A DNA stretch of 64,000 nt from Odobenus rosmarus divergens (GCF_000321225.1 NW_004451510.1:396691-460690); one strand, 5' to 3'. Positions 1-12,937 are shown, numbered from the stretch's first letter. Program-made: numbers and translations. The notes: a model not told the origin generated them from the sequence alone.

Positions 1-79
1 TTTAGTCTCAAAGGCAGTTAAGTTACTTTAGAATCAGCTTGATCCTTCTGAAGCTTGTTTCAAGTTTTTTAATGTTGCT

Positions 80-295
80 GTAGTGAGTCTAAAGTTGTGG
101 GCAACATGTAGCTATTAGCCACATGTGGCTATTTAAATTTGTTAGTTAATGCTAAAGACAAAAGTTAATTTCCTTAGTCATACTAACCACATTTTGAGTA
201 CTCAGAAGCCACATGTGTCTTGTGGCAAGTGTCTTGCACAATACAAATGCAATCCATTTCCATAAATGTAGCAAGTTCTGTAGGACAGAGCTGGC
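80..295 (-). mobile_element. hAT-Charlie non-autonomous DNA transposon, MER58-like
   Basis: The segment carries the paired 'agccacatgtggct' and 'gaagccacatgtg' blocks and the 'tctgtaggacagagctgg' end typical of the small hAT-Charlie elements of mammals. It is strongly diverged, so it is old. No clean 8-bp target duplication was found. The subfamily name is from memory and is tentative. Confidence 0.6.
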
Positions 296-918
296 TTCAA
301 GGAGCTTTAACTCTAGGACTGGTTTAGTTCTGTTTCCATATTGTTTACTCTTCTTGGGTCTCTACTGAATGCCCTAGTGTTCACTGAGGACTCTCCCCAC
401 TGGCTTACCAGAATGCAAACTTCCGCCAGCTCTGTGAGATCCCTGGACAATGATCAGTTTACACATCTTTAATCGTTTTTCCCAGCCTCATGTGTTTTTA
501 TCCTACATTATGTGGCTCAAAATTCAGCAACACACTAAAGACTCTAATGTCGATCTCTGGAGCTATTTCTCTGCATAGCTTCCTCCTTTCCCTTCTGTTC
601 CACAGATTGCAGCTGCCCCAGCCTCCCTGGACTCTGATCTCTGTTTCCTTAGATCAGTTCAAATGCCACAATAGACTTGGGTTTCCCTTCCTGCACTGTG
701 GTCTGGAATATGCTTTGAGGCAGAAACCTGGAGTGACTCTAGGGCTCCCTTCATTAGTTTCTTTATCTCAAGGACCATGTCCTGTAGCCCAATGTTTAAA
801 AGATGTTACATGTATTTTTCCAGTTTTCTAGTTTTTATGGTGCTCCGTCTAGTCCTACTTATTCCATAATGGCCAGCAGCAAATTTTGTCCTCTTCCCTT
901 TGAAGAGCACAGTAAAAT

Positions 919-920
<2 letters not shown>
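296..920. other. Unique non-coding DNA, nothing recognised
   Basis: No repeat family, RNA gene or exon could be supported. A 113-codon open frame at 490-831 has no protein-like composition or splice context and is not annotated. Confidence 0.5.
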
Positions 921-962
<42 letters not shown>

Positions 963-975
963 TACATATACACAG
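921..975. repeat. (CA)n microsatellite with interrupted tail
   Basis: An uninterrupted run of about 15 CA units (921-950) is followed by imperfect TA/CA units to about 975. It is probably length-polymorphic. Confidence 0.95.
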
Positions 976-1240
976 ATAAATTTACTCTATTAGTAGATTT
1001 TTGACATATTGACATAATTGCATTTAATTTACTTCTCAACCCTCAATATCCTTACTATATTATACTGCATATAAAAATAACGGTCTTATGATAAATGTCT
1101 TTGTTTATTGGGGTAAATGTATTTGTTTATTGCTTTTGTTTTGAAAACTTTTTCATGTATGATTTTTTTTGTTTGTTTAAGTTCTTGATTTTGTAACATA
1201 TCAACTTGTACCAAAACTCAATTAACTGCAAAGTCAGTGA

Positions 1241-1437
1241 GGGACCCCTGGGTGGCTTAGTCAGTTAAGCGTCTGCCTTTGGTTCAGGTCATGATCTCAG
1301 GGTCCTGGGATCGAGCCCCACATCGGGCTCTCTGCTCAGTGGGGAGCCTGCTTCTCCCTCTCCCTCTGCGGCTCCCCCTGTTTGTGCTCGCTCTCTGTCA
1401 AATAAATAAATAAATAAACTCTTAAAAAAATACAAAA
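1241..1437 (+). mobile_element. CAN-SINE (tRNA-Lys-derived), sense
   Basis: The head 'gggacccctgggtggcttag' is followed by the tRNA-like promoter region, a CT-rich stretch and an (AAAT)n tail. The flanks 'aagtcagtga' (before) and 'aaatcagtga' (after) look like a slightly diverged target duplication. Its 3' flank was the insertion site of the next SINE, so this copy is the older of the pair. Confidence 0.95.
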
Positions 1438-1452
1438 TCAGTGAAATATTTC

Positions 1453-1647
1453 TTCTTTTTTAAAGATTTTATTTATTTATTTGAGAGAGAGAATGAGAGA
1501 GAGAGAGCACAAGAGGGGGGAGGGTCAGAGGAAGAAGCAGACTCCCCGCTAAGCAGGGAGCCCGATGTGGGACTCGATCCCGGGACTCCAGGATCATGAC
1601 CTGAGCCGAAGGCAGTCGCTTAACCAACTGAGCCACCCAGGTGCCCC
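1453..1647 (-). mobile_element. CAN-SINE, antisense, inserted at the tail of the preceding SINE
   Basis: Read on the plus strand it starts with the T-rich reverse tail 'taaagattttatttattt' and ends with 'ccacccaggtgcccc'. A perfect 15-bp target duplication 'tcagtgaaatatttc' lies at 1438-1452 and 1648-1662. The duplication overlaps the 3' flank of the SINE at 1241, so the two copies sit tail to tail as an inverted repeat. Confidence 0.96.
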
Positions 1648-1662
1648 TCAGTGAAATATTTC

Positions 1663-3129
1663 ACCCTAATCTCTTCTTCCATTCACTCAGTTACTAATCC
1701 CCGAACAGGTAACCCCTGTTACCAGTTACTTGTGTATTTTCCGTGAGATATTTTATGCTTATTCAAGGTAATAAAAACATAGGGTCCCATTTTTCTTTTT
1801 TAAGTAGAATATCTTAAAGATCTTTCTGTATCAGACAATAATATGGCATGATAGGCAGAAGCATTAAACTGTTTCTAGAAAAACTGCTTCTCAGGAATTT
1901 TTCTCCTAAGTTATCAAGTAATCCCTCAAAGGGGAAAAATGGAATTTTAAAATTTGAAAGATTGTGATAAATTTAGAAAATAATTATAGCATGTTTTAAA
2001 CCCAAAAGACCATGATAAATTTGACAAATAGTATGGCTTTTCCATTCCTCATATGTGTGTCCTGATCAAAATAGTGGTGCTTCTGAATCATAAGAACAGT
2101 CAGTAACCAAACCAGTAATAGACACAATTCATGTGTTAGTAACAATCTACTCTACTTTGTTTCAGATATTATTTCAGGTAACAATGCCACACAATTTTAC
2201 AAGTTAAAAATTGGGTAAAAGAAAAAAAAATAGGCAAAAGAAGAGAGACAGAACATAAAATGAGGTTAAGATGTAAGCAGGGATAGATGGAAAATGCACC
2301 TTTGAGTCATAAATCTGGCTTTGCATATTCTGAAAACCATACTTAAACATTTTTAAGCTCTTTAAGATAAAAACAGACTAATTGCTCAGGGAAAGTAGAT
2401 CTGATTTTGGAACAAAGCTCTGACAAGGACTTCTCCTCAGGGGGCTTCATAAAGAAGACACCAGGAAGCAATGACCAACTTCTTTGTAAATAGATCTCAT
2501 AAATCCCCTTGGCAGGCATGGCTGGCTAATGACCATCCTGTGTTTCATCATTAGCCTGTTGAGGTGACTTTTTTTTTTTTTCCTCCTGCTGAGTGCTGAC
2601 CAGGCAAAAATCCATCTAACGAAAGCTGATCTATAGATGGTAACTTTATAAAAACAGAACACACGTGGAGTGTTAGTGATCCTCTACTCAGCAAGAGCAG
2701 GTCTCAAAAAGAGAGGATGAGAATCGATGATGTTTAGAAACCACAAATGGGACCCCTTTTCAGATGGAAGTATACTTCAAATCAGTCTGAACTACTTACT
2801 CTAGCACGAGAATAGACGTTTGAGAAGTATAGGATGAGGTGATGAAGAAAATTTACTGTGTTTAGGGAAAATGATTGGCAAAGTATCTTACCTAGGGTAG
2901 TTAAAATCCATACACACACCATGCTTTCATGATTTCATTTTAAGTACAGAGGCATAATTGACATACCAGAGTCAAAGAGGCTCATTTTTTGATTGATGTA
3001 ATCAAGATACTAGAATATGAATAAAATGATGAAAATGGGTCTTCATGTAGATTTCAAGTTTGAAAGAGGAATTCTATATAATTAAGGGTTAGAGTAAAGT
3101 AAAAAATCTCACTAAGAGTACAATAGGTA
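1663..3129. other. Unique non-coding DNA, AT-rich
   Basis: No repeat, exon or RNA gene was recognised. A poly-T run lies at 2570-2581. Parts near 2930-3130 may be a further 5' portion of the old L1 that follows, but the match is too weak to call. Confidence 0.45.
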
Positions 3130-3515
3130 AACCAACTGTGGCATATTCATACAATGGCCTACAGCCACATACCATAATATGGGTGAATCTTACGATACCA
3201 TGTTGTGTCAAAGAAAGAAGCCAGACATGTAAAAATATAGATTTTTAAATTCCATTTATACGGAGTTCAAAACTGAGTAAAACTTAACAAGCGTATTAGA
3301 AGTTAGGATCATGGTTAACTTTGGGGACAAGGGTTGGTGTTCTGACTGATAAAAGACAAGCAATATTTTGGGGGTGTCAGTAATATTCTCTTTCTTCATC
3401 TGAGTGATGGTAACATGGGTGTTCGCTCTGAGAAATTCATCATGTGATTCATTGAACTTCACAATTATGTTCTGTGTACTTTCCTGTATATGTGTTTTAT
3501 TAAAAACTGGCATGA
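3130..3515 (+). mobile_element. Old LINE-1 (L1M class) 3' fragment
   Basis: The order of blocks matches the 3' end of ancient L1M elements: a 'caactgtggcatattcatacaatgg' type start, then 'ggttaactttggggacaagg', then 'gtgttttattaaaaac'. It is a diverged relic with no coding capacity. Confidence 0.7.
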
Positions 3516-3875
3516 AAACTTTAATTTAAAATTTTAAATAGTGAATAATATTCTAAAACTCAGTTTTTAAAATCAAAACTTTTTTTTTCAACTAAAAGTG
3601 TATGCAATTATCCTACAGACAATGTAAAACAATGTTAACTATTCAACTAGAACTTTGGAGAACATTGTGTAAACACCCTCTTTGCCTAAAAAATATATAT
3701 ATATGAACAGAATACCAACTATAAATACTTTCCAGCTCTTAATGGAATAATTTCAGGCTAATTGTGTAACTTTATGTATTTTTTTTTTTGAGTTATAATG
3801 GGGAACCAAATGTATTTCTGAGAGTAAAACGGTTAAGAGATTTATTTGGGACCCTTTGTGAATGAAGGGGTTTTT

Positions 3876-3965
3876 GTTTGTGTTTACCGCTGTATCTCCA
3901 GTACTTAGAACAATGTCTAGGACATAAGGGCTGCCAGGTAAAGAGCTATTGAGAAAGAGTAAATG
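3876..3965 (+). mobile_element. LINE-2 3' end fragment
   Basis: 'taccgctgtatctccagtac' followed by 'ttagaacaatgtctaggacat' is the diverged 3' terminus of L2. Confidence 0.6.
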
Positions 3966-6834
3966 TATATTTGAATATTTTGCTCTCTGAGAGGAGAAGA
4001 TGGTGATCAAACTAGGGTGTGGCCAACACTCTTACTTCATGTCTATTAAATGCAGTGTTGCAACTGTAAATAAGTCTTAGCCTACTGACATTTTTGTTAT
4101 TCTCGTTGCCTTGGGAACAGAGATGAGGCAGAAAAAACAACACAGCCAAAGGCAAGGGTGTGGAACAGCCTGGCTCTGAGTGGGGAAGAGTGAGTAAGGA
4201 GTTCCTTTGGGCTGAAGGACGGGGGTGGGGGGGAAAGGAGGGAGTTAATGACGGAAGATGGTAGAAATCATAAAGTTACGATAAGACGAATGCATGGCAT
4301 TAAACATCAAACGATGACACTAGAACTTTCATTTGAGCTCATACCTGCCTTGCATGTCATAGTTCCAGTTCCTAATGCCACAGTGAAGGCCACTGAAATG
4401 AACTGGCCCCATGGTAGTGCTTGTACAGTTTTCCCCACACCTGCAAAGTTTTCTCTAAAATGCATGTGGGTATCTAGAGAACATCAAGATATCTGGGGGA
4501 AAAAGTATTTGATTGCTGCTGTATGGTAGTAAATCCTTGAAAGTACGATTCAATCTTTCATTCACTCAAAATGGATCTACTGTTCATGGGGTAAATGTCT
4601 GAAGGTTGCGGGCATCTTGGAGACTCAGCCTTAGCCTGGTCATGGCTCCAAATTGCAAGACTTTTGAGTCAGCCTGGCAGGGTAATGACTGGCTTGGCGC
4701 AGTCTTCTCCCTGTGTCTTAACGACTATCAAAAATAATACACCCACAGAGTGCCTCCTGGAATGCCTTGATTCTATGCATCATAATAAAACAAATCATAT
4801 ACACTTAAATAAAAGGTTTTAAAAATGTAAAGCAAGCAGCACAAGCCCACGTGGTCCTGCTTCCATTGAGCAGTGCTGAATACGCAATTACATGTTGAAC
4901 AATAGGTATCCATAAATCAGGCAGAATGCTCATGAGAAAACAGTCCTCTAATTAAATAAAAGGAGAATCAGTGTTTCTTGTTGCAGGGATTGTTGGTGGG
5001 ATTAAAGGATTATTCTGGAGCCCAGCGCACAGAATGAGACCTGGCTGCTTTCCTCCAAGGTCTGCAGCCCCCATCTGCAGAGACGCCCCAAGCCCTGAGA
5101 CCAACTTGGTTTCACAAAGTGGGAGGATTAAGACAGATCTTGACCATCACTCCCCCTTTGGTGTGGCTTTCATCATCTGGGCCACTGTGTTGCACAGACT
5201 GAGTACTATACAAAGGTGCTGGGCAGGGGTGGGGGGTGCAGCAGGAGTTCATTCTATAGGCTGGTGCCAAGCTGTGCACCTTGGGGCAGGGCTGTCTGCC
5301 AAAGGAGTATCTTGTTCTAATTCACTTAAGGATGCACTGTGAAGCCACGGGGGACTGCCCATCTCTTATACTTACTGTCCTCTGGGGTTAGGGACCCTCC
5401 TGCTCTACTCCAGGCCTAGTGTCACAGCTTCTCGTATCCAGAGCCAGACCATCTGAAGCAGTGACCTATGCTCCCTCAAAGCATGAACCCAGCACACATC
5501 ATTGACCATATCCTGCCTCAACAACCTCTTTCTCCTCTCTTGGAACCTATCATCCTGTGAGGGTCCTGCCTACTCTAAGGTGCCCGGGACACATTCCCTT
5601 CCAGTTGATTTTGTGCACTGACTCTGATGAGGCTGGATGTTGGATTTCCTAAAGATACAAGAAAGTGCCATAATGCAAACATTTAACACAAAACCCCAAC
5701 TATTGGAGGTCAGCAAAGAAAGAGAAAATGAGGGAAACAGCTTATTCTTCCCTTGCCATGCCACTGAATAAGTGTAAGACCCAGGGTAAGCACACATCCC
5801 ATAGTGTGAACATATTGTTGTACTATTATGATTCTGCTTTTAAAAATAATATACATATTTATATATATCCTGGCCCCTAAATACAAGACAGTTGTCTACT
5901 CTGGCATTCAACTAAAGAAAGAATAATTTTTTTTTTTTTCAGTGCCGGGTCAAAAAGGGCTGGGGTGGAGGGCATCTGTTAAATTTATACAATACTAGAA
6001 GCTATGAGAAGTCTTGGATATTTTCTACTGTTATTTTGACTACACATGATTTTTGTCTTATTGTTTAGAGCCTACCCCTTGGTATAAAATATGAATCTGT
6101 TGTAAATATGGTTAGGTTTTGACTTACATGTTCTCCTAAAGGCTCATGTGAAGGCCTTGCCCCTAACATCCATGGCATGATGTGGGAAAGAATGATGCTT
6201 CTCCCATTCTCCTCTCAGGGTCCCCTGTTCCCAGGGGTTTGTGTGATAAAGCTTAACTCAGCAGGATGCAGAATGTGTGTAGAATCCTTGTAAAACACGA
6301 GGAACTGTTTTCCTCAAAATGCTTTCTTTAGGCTCAAGATTGTAGCCTTCTCTGAAATTCTGTATCTGGGATGGGGCAGAAGCCTGGTGAGCTGGGACTA
6401 TAGGAAAGCCCAGAGGGGCAGAAAGACAAGAGTTGAGTCTAGCAGGTGAGCCATGCACAATGGTCAACTGAAAGAACAATCTAGCTTAGCCTAAATTATT
6501 CTGGACTCACATAAAAGACCAGTCATAGCAGATCAGAGCTGGATTAAGCTCAATAAATTAAATGAATAATAAGTTAAATGTTTATGCTCTTTTAGCTTTC
6601 GAAAATTCCTAGACAAGTAGCCTTGTCCAACCTTGTCATTTTAGCAACAAGGACACTAAAGTGCAAGATGGCCACAACTTGTCCAGTTACACACAGGACA
6701 CCAATGCACAATTGAAGGCAAAGACTTTGTTTCCTAGAAAGATTTTGTTCTTATATTTCTACATGGAAACATCTGTTTACATTTCTTCAATATCATCAAG
6801 GGTTCTCTGTTACCACCAGTTTTCTAAAGCCTTT
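3966..6834. other. Mostly unique non-coding DNA
   Basis: About 2.9 kb without a confidently recognised interspersed repeat. Local GC rises around 4,980-5,300, where an open frame (4,987-5,342) follows an acceptor-like 'gtttcttgttgcag'. No matching donor or protein family could be recognised, so no gene is called. Short T and AT runs occur at 5,840-5,940. Confidence 0.4.
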
Positions 6835-7205
6835 TTTTATTTTTAATTTTTTAGAGCAGTTTTAGGTTCCCAGCATAATGGAGAGTACAGAGATTTTCCC
6901 ATGCACTCTCTACCACCACACTCTCCTACTGGTGCATTTATTATAATTGATGACCTTACACTGACACGTCATCATCACCCCAAAGTCCAAAGCTTACATG
7001 AAGATCACTCTTGGTGTTGTACATCCTGTGGGTTTGGACAAACGTACAATGGCATCTATCCACCATCACACTCTTATGCAGATTCTTGTCACTACCCTAA
7101 AACTCCTCTGTGCCCTGCCTATTTATCCCCCCTCCTCCCTAACCCCTGGCAACCACTGATCTTTCTACCGTCCCCATAGTTTCGCCTTTTCCACAATGTC
7201 ATGAC
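6835..7205 (-). mobile_element. Old LINE-1 (L1M class) 3' region, antisense
   Basis: 'agagcagttttaggttccca', 'atcaccccaaagtccaaag' and 'tggcaaccactgatctttct' occur in the order found in reverse-complemented L1M 3' regions. A second copy of the same family lies at about 31,310. Confidence 0.75.
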
Positions 7206-8724
7206 CATAACTTTTTTTAAGATTACTAAATAACAAGATAAACTGCTTTCAGTGCATTCAAGTAACAGAATTCTTACTTGAGTTCACCTAGAAACACATC
7301 TCTCCTGTAGCGCAAAACTGTATAAATTAAGGATGTAGGTGTAATGACCAAAAATGGTGGAAAGTAATCAAAGAGCATATATGTGTGTTCTTCTACCCCA
7401 TGCTGCCTCATGTCGAGCTACCTTTAAAAACCCTGTTTCTTAGGAGTCAGTATTGAGAACATTTTATCATATGCACAGAGCGTGGTCCAAGTGGCTGTTT
7501 CAAAGAGACCCTTCCCCGGGCCTAGTCGGTGTTATCCAAGAGGAAGAAGCTCAGTGCTCTTAAAGCACATAAACGTATCAAGCCCAGCTTCGCATCCCAA
7601 GGTCCTCGAAGACTCCCAAGGAAAATCCATATTTAAACAGATCAAAAGAATGCTTGGTTATCCTAAACTAGGCCAACCGTGCAGAGGAGGCCTCCTGGAC
7701 CCCGGCCCTGCAGAAGCTTGGCTTGGGGGTGCATATCCTGGGAGAGGCTTGCATGACTCTAGCCACTCATGCTCTCCAGCTGCATGAAAGGTCAGGCTCG
7801 TCTTGGGAAGGGGAGCCAAGAATAGTTAGATGCTGTTCCACTGGGAGCCCAGGTCCCTGGAGAGGGCTATTCTGGGAGCAAAAGCATAGTTTACAGCATC
7901 CAGGTCATGGGGGCTGGAGCGTCGGTTGATCCCATCCCAAGTGCCAGGGCAGACACTGTGTTCTGTTTTTGCAAGTACCCTTAGCATGGCACCTAGCACC
8001 TCGTACGTAATAGGCTCTTAGCGGATGCTTTTCGAGTGAATAAGTAAACAGCATTTCGTTAATCCCCAAATAAAAGATATCCTCTAAATGCTCAAAATCT
8101 TTCTTTGTCTGGAGTTCTTAGTCACAGAGTCTGCTTCTGTGGTTCTAGCTGTCAGCAAAATTGGTCCTATTATTGATGTGGCTGCATATCTTCTCTCATG
8201 GCACTGTGTGGTCACGCTGTGACATTCAACTCATCTCAAAGGATAACCCCAGGAAATCATGTGCCCGCTAATGTACACAGAAGAACATGCTCGGAACTGT
8301 GGCTTCTCTGGGTGTGCCCATCTTTTTTTTTTTTCCAAGTAGGATTTTTAAATTCAGAACATGCAATTTGAATTAGAAACTTAATTAATAATATCACCTC
8401 TCTTTCTTGCTCTGTTGTATGTCCGAATAATGTTCTGAGATTATTTTCGTCTGGAAGAGAGTTACTCTATTGCTCTTTGGGTTAAAACCAGAGAAGTTTT
8501 GTCTTTTTGTAGGTGATTCCATAAATAGATCACGGGACATTAACCATGGAAAGCTCTTTGGTTGGCACATGGGAGGGCAATTATATTCACAATTATGAGA
8601 AACGTAAGTAGGCATGTGTAAATAGAGGTAGCTTTTAACATAATTTTTGAGCAATTATAGCCCTATTGCATTTTGCTGAGAACGTTCCATTTTGCTTCTT
8701 GATTCTGATACACTAAATGGGCTT
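7206..8724. other. Unique non-coding DNA with a short L2/MIR-like tail
   Basis: The part at 7,480-7,930 is relatively GC-rich, with scattered CpGs and overlapping short open frames that do not look coding. At 7,965-8,045 the series 'cttagcatggcacctagcac' and 'aataggctcttagcgg' resembles the 3' end shared by L2 and MIR. Nothing else was recognised. Confidence 0.4.
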
Positions 8725-8732
8725 CCTTAGAC

Positions 8733-9043
8733 CAGAGATTGGCAAACGTTTTCCAAAAGGCCTCTGGGTAAATATTTTATGGTTTGCAGGCTGTGCAGTC
8801 TCTGTTGTATGAGAGCAGACATAAGCAATCCATAACAAATGACTGTGTCTGTGTTCCAATAAAACTTTATTTATGGCCACTGATTGTGGGATTTCACATA
8901 ATTTGCATATGTTGTGAAATATTATTCTCCCTTTGATTTTTTTTAAACCATTTAAAAAATGTAGAATCATGTTTAGCTCGTGGGCTCTAAAAAACAAGTG
9001 GTGGGCCAGTTTGGACCTACAGGCCATAATTGGCTGACCCCTG
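8733..9043 (+). mobile_element. hAT-Charlie non-autonomous transposon, full length
   Basis: The element begins 'cagagattggcaaacg' and ends 'ggctgacccctg', a degenerate terminal inverted repeat. The 8-bp flanks 'ccttagac' (8725-8732) and 'ccttcgac' (9044-9051) differ at one base, as expected for an old hAT target duplication. Internal blocks include 'ccaataaaactttatttat' and 'gcaggctgtgcagtctctg'. It has no transposase frame. A second family member lies at 44,073. Confidence 0.85.
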
Positions 9044-9051
9044 CCTTCGAC

Positions 9052-11028
9052 TCCCTCAACATCATGACCAATGCCTCTCATTCATTTGCTTTGTCTTGGT
9101 GGCTGACTGATTCCATGCAGACCTGTCCGTGGCAAGTTCCAGCACCGGGAGCTGAGCACCTACTTACACTGCCCTTGGCTGCTACTGGACAGCTAACCTC
9201 ACCAGTTGTACACGGGGAACTTTTGTCTCCTCCTCCTATTTTGCAAAAGGGTGAAAAACCTGCAATTCAGGGTATAAATCTGACATCACAGAAGCCATGG
9301 AAGGGGCTTAATCATGCAACCCAGAAGCATAGAGAGGTTAATTTCCAATGGGGCAAACTTGGACCAGTGGGAACCAGTAGATGGGAGGGAGACAATCAAT
9401 CTGTCCATGGTAACACAGTTTCTTCTACAAACTGTCCTGAGACATCCCACTGGGGTGAGTGTTCACACTGGCCAAGTGCAGTGCTGTGCCAAGAGACATT
9501 CTACATCTCCTAGCAATTGATTCCTCTGATTTCCTCTCTCACTTTCTTCTTTTTGTACTCTTGTTGCCCTAGGTTTGCACATCCCAAAAAAAGCACCAGC
9601 ACTTAATCCTTGCCTCAGGCTCTAATCTCTAGGGAACTCAGCTAAGACATTCTTAAGAATATATATAAACATTTACTAAAAGTTTCCCAGTCAAACAAAA
9701 AAAAGTGTCTAACAGTCAGTGTGCTCAGAATACATGGCAAAGATTGCAAATTCAGCAAGGGCCAGATAGATAACATAAATGCAGGAGACAATGAAGAATG
9801 GTGGCAAAAAGGAGACCTAGGTTTTACTAAAGAGGGGAAATAAAATTCAGCTTTGGTCATGACAATGCCATGCAGGAAAGAGGGCTCAGTAGTTCCAGAT
9901 CTTTTTATTTTTCAAGACCAGTTTTCAGTCTGGCATTTCATGTGAATTTTCCTTGTTTTTAAATGTTGATAACTAATTTTAAAACTTTAAACTCCGTGTA
10001 GGGTTAAACATCTATCTGTAGGCTGGAACTGGTTCCTGTAACCTCTGGTGTATAATCCCAGGAGGGAGATTGGAAGGATTATAAAATCTAGAAGCAGCAA
10101 TCAAGGAGAGTGGGCAGGGTATCACTGAGTAATAGGTGTGTCTCAGGTATGGCTATTTTTCACGTGTCAGCTCCCCAGGAAAATGAACAAAGTGTACAAG
10201 TATTCACAGTTTAGGTCTCTGTTCTGTTTCTTAAACTGCAAGGACTTGACCTCTGATTTTTGGAAAAAGCATGTACGACCAGTCCTGGAATAGTGTTTAT
10301 GATATGGATTAAGACAGGAAATGACTGTTGACATCATCTCTTTCCAGCCTCACGCCCAGTGTTTGCCTCTTCTTGGGGACATCCCAACAAGGAGGAGCCT
10401 TACTACTTCCTTGAAGACCTCGGCTCCAAACCACGCAAAACATTTTATTTCATATTTACATTTGTATGGATATGAATATTACGTTCAGCTTATATATATT
10501 TACTCTACTTTTAACTCTTGACTATATTTATCCCCAGGCAATATATTTGAATTGTGCCCTATTTTACATGGGAGTCCTTTGTATTGAAAACAGTTATTCT
10601 GTCTCATAAAATCCTTCTTTCTTAGGTTAAAACTACCCAGGTCCTTTAACCATTCTTCCCAAGGCATTTTTTTTTAAGTCTTTTCACTGTTTTGTTAATC
10701 TTGACTGCACATTTTCCTGATTGTCTAAATCTTTTAGGATCTGGAACCATAAATTGAATAAATACTTTAGAAAGGACTTGATTACTATAGGGTAAAATTA
10801 AATAATCAGTTTCCACATACAGGGTACTAAATCTTGATTAATTTAGTTTAACACTGCATTAGTTTTTCAGGTCTTCATGCTGCTGGTGCCTGTTACACTC
10901 AACTACACAAGAATTAATTGCTTGTATTCTTTTAAATTTGAACATTTTCCTGAATTCACATTAGACCAGCTCTGTTTTGTAGTTCAAATCCTATTTTTCC
11001 TTTGTTCCACTTTCATCATCGGCTGATT
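9052..11028. other. Unique non-coding DNA
   Basis: No repeat family was recognised. The 177-codon frame that begins inside the hAT element (8,980-9,513) mixes transposon and flanking sequence and is not a gene. The 3' part (10,480-11,000) is AT-rich. Confidence 0.45.
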
Positions 11029-11061
11029 TTATTTTATTTTATTTTACTTTATTTTATTTTA
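11028..11061. repeat. (TTTTA)n simple repeat
   Basis: About six TTTTA units with one interruption. Confidence 0.9.
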
Positions 11062-12880
11062 GTGTACATATTTTGCAAGCTACCTCAAGCACTTTTGGAA
11101 ATGAGTTGAAGTGTAAAGAAGTAATATGTGAAACACTGTAGCCAATCATTTTTATTTCTCATAGTTACAGAGAGCAATGTTATTTTCTCCAAACCAGCCT
11201 GGATTAAAGGTTCACATTTCAGTATTCCTTTGGCAGTCTATCAGTTCATGTTTATTTACAGAAGTGAGTCCCATGGAGGTGTTTGCTAGCTAACATGTTG
11301 TTTTTCTAACTCTTTATGAGTATACACATTTATATGTGTATATGTAAATATATAGAGGTCTATGCATATAAAATGAACTTATATTCCTTGAAACATTATC
11401 TAATCCAGAATTCTCAGGGTTTTCAGCTGTCAGTTTCATTGCTTTAGAATGGTGTTTATTTCCATCTGCTCTTGTCCCATTCTTCAACTTTACAATTATG
11501 TTTTCATGAGTTAATTTTATCAGAAATCTCAAGAGCTCCATTTTGCCTTATATCAAATCATCTGGTAAATAACTATGTCAACCCCAACACCAAGAACGCT
11601 GGCAAATTCTCTCCTGGAATTTAGATGGTATCAGGCAGAGCTTGACCAGAGAAAGAGAACCACTAGAAGTGATAAAGAATAAACTGTCTTTTTACAGAAA
11701 TGTAACCTTTCACAGTTAGGGGCGGTGGTTAAGGGGTCAATGTATGGCTGTTGTCTCTAATGCTGAAGCTGGAGTCTGAAGTCTGCAGGGCAGGAGGTGG
11801 AGAAGGAAAGACAGATGTGAAGCAGAAGAGAGAGAGAAAAAAAAAGACAAACAAATGCAGGAGGACAATCTGAAACCCACAAGGACAAACTGTGTCTCGA
11901 AGCCTCCAACTTCAATGATGTGAGTGACCTGCCGGAGAAATGTGTGCTTTATCATGGTGCTAAATAAGCACGCACTGGCTTGGGCACTGGGCACCCGGAG
12001 GAGGCCATCTGTGGGGAGCCGAGGGACCTGTGTGCCCGGCTTCTTCTGCCCATGCCCACTTGCACATGCACTCACCTTCAGAGCTTTAAAATAATATGAT
12101 TTATGCTTGACTTCCAAACGCCACCATGTATGTTTCTCGTGGCCCATGCTAACGTGGGATTATGCAATGGAAGGAATCCTGATAAACCGAGTTCCTGCTT
12201 AGCTAAATTGACACAACATCCATGTGACACGTAGATTATCCACCCGAGCTCATTTTTCCCTAGAGACAGTCAAGTCAAGACAAGTAAGAGTCTTACAGTT
12301 CTTCTTCCCATCCTAAATCCTTGTCAGGTTCCTCTGGCCCTCTTCCCAGTTCTGTCCTGGGGAGGGCAGGCATCGTGGCTTCTTCCTTGGCACCCCAGTC
12401 CAAGGTTCAGAAACAAATCGCCCTGCAGAGGATGGGAGAAGAATGCTCTGTTGGGATCACAGCCTTTCCCAGATTGGGCTGTTTCTCCCCTTCCCCCCTT
12501 GGGGTGGGGGCTGCAGCCTGGTTCTCATGGCAGTTCCCAAGTAAACAGCCCTTTACTTCCTGGCTTTCTCTAATCAGGGTAGCAGGGGGATGTGTCCACC
12601 TCTGCAGCAGCCTTCCTGTGTTGACAACACTGTTTGTTCTTCCCATCTCCCTAGGGAGAAGCCGCCTTATCTTTTCTGTGCAACATATTTGGGAAAAACA
12701 CATTTTTCTCTCTTAAAGGAATTGATTATTGTGTTTCTTGAGACCAAAAAGAAAAGCCTTTCTGGATCCAAACAGTGACTTAAAAAAAATAATCTAAATT
12801 CCTCTTATACGGCAAGAGAAAGAGTTACACTGGTGGTGACTGGTGGTACGTTTTGGATCACTCTGTGCACTCGAGATATA
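11062..12880. other. Unique non-coding DNA
   Basis: No recognised repeat. Open frames of 131 codons (plus, 12,321-12,716) and 136 codons (minus, 11,737-12,147) occur, but 12,321-12,716 is open on both strands at once and neither shows a recognisable domain or clear splice context. They are taken as chance. Confidence 0.4.
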
Positions 12881-12882
12881 GT

Positions 12883-12934
<52 letters not shown>
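12881..12934. repeat. Compound (TG)n(AG)n microsatellite
   Basis: About 13 GT units run directly into about 14 GA units. The alternating purine-pyrimidine half could form Z-DNA and the GA half is a homopurine tract. Confidence 0.97.

Positions 12935-12937
<3 letters not shown>

Noticed and set aside
4987..5342. Open segment after a good acceptor ('gtttcttgttgcag')
   Set aside because: No donor pairs with it, composition is not clearly protein-like, and no family is recognised. Kept only as a weak lead.
8980..9513. 177-codon plus-strand frame
   Set aside because: It starts inside a non-coding hAT element and runs into unique sequence with no domain or splice context.
12321..12716. 131-codon plus and 98-codon minus frames over the same bases
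   Set aside because: Open on both strands at once, no protein-like pattern that I recognise and no convincing splice sites.
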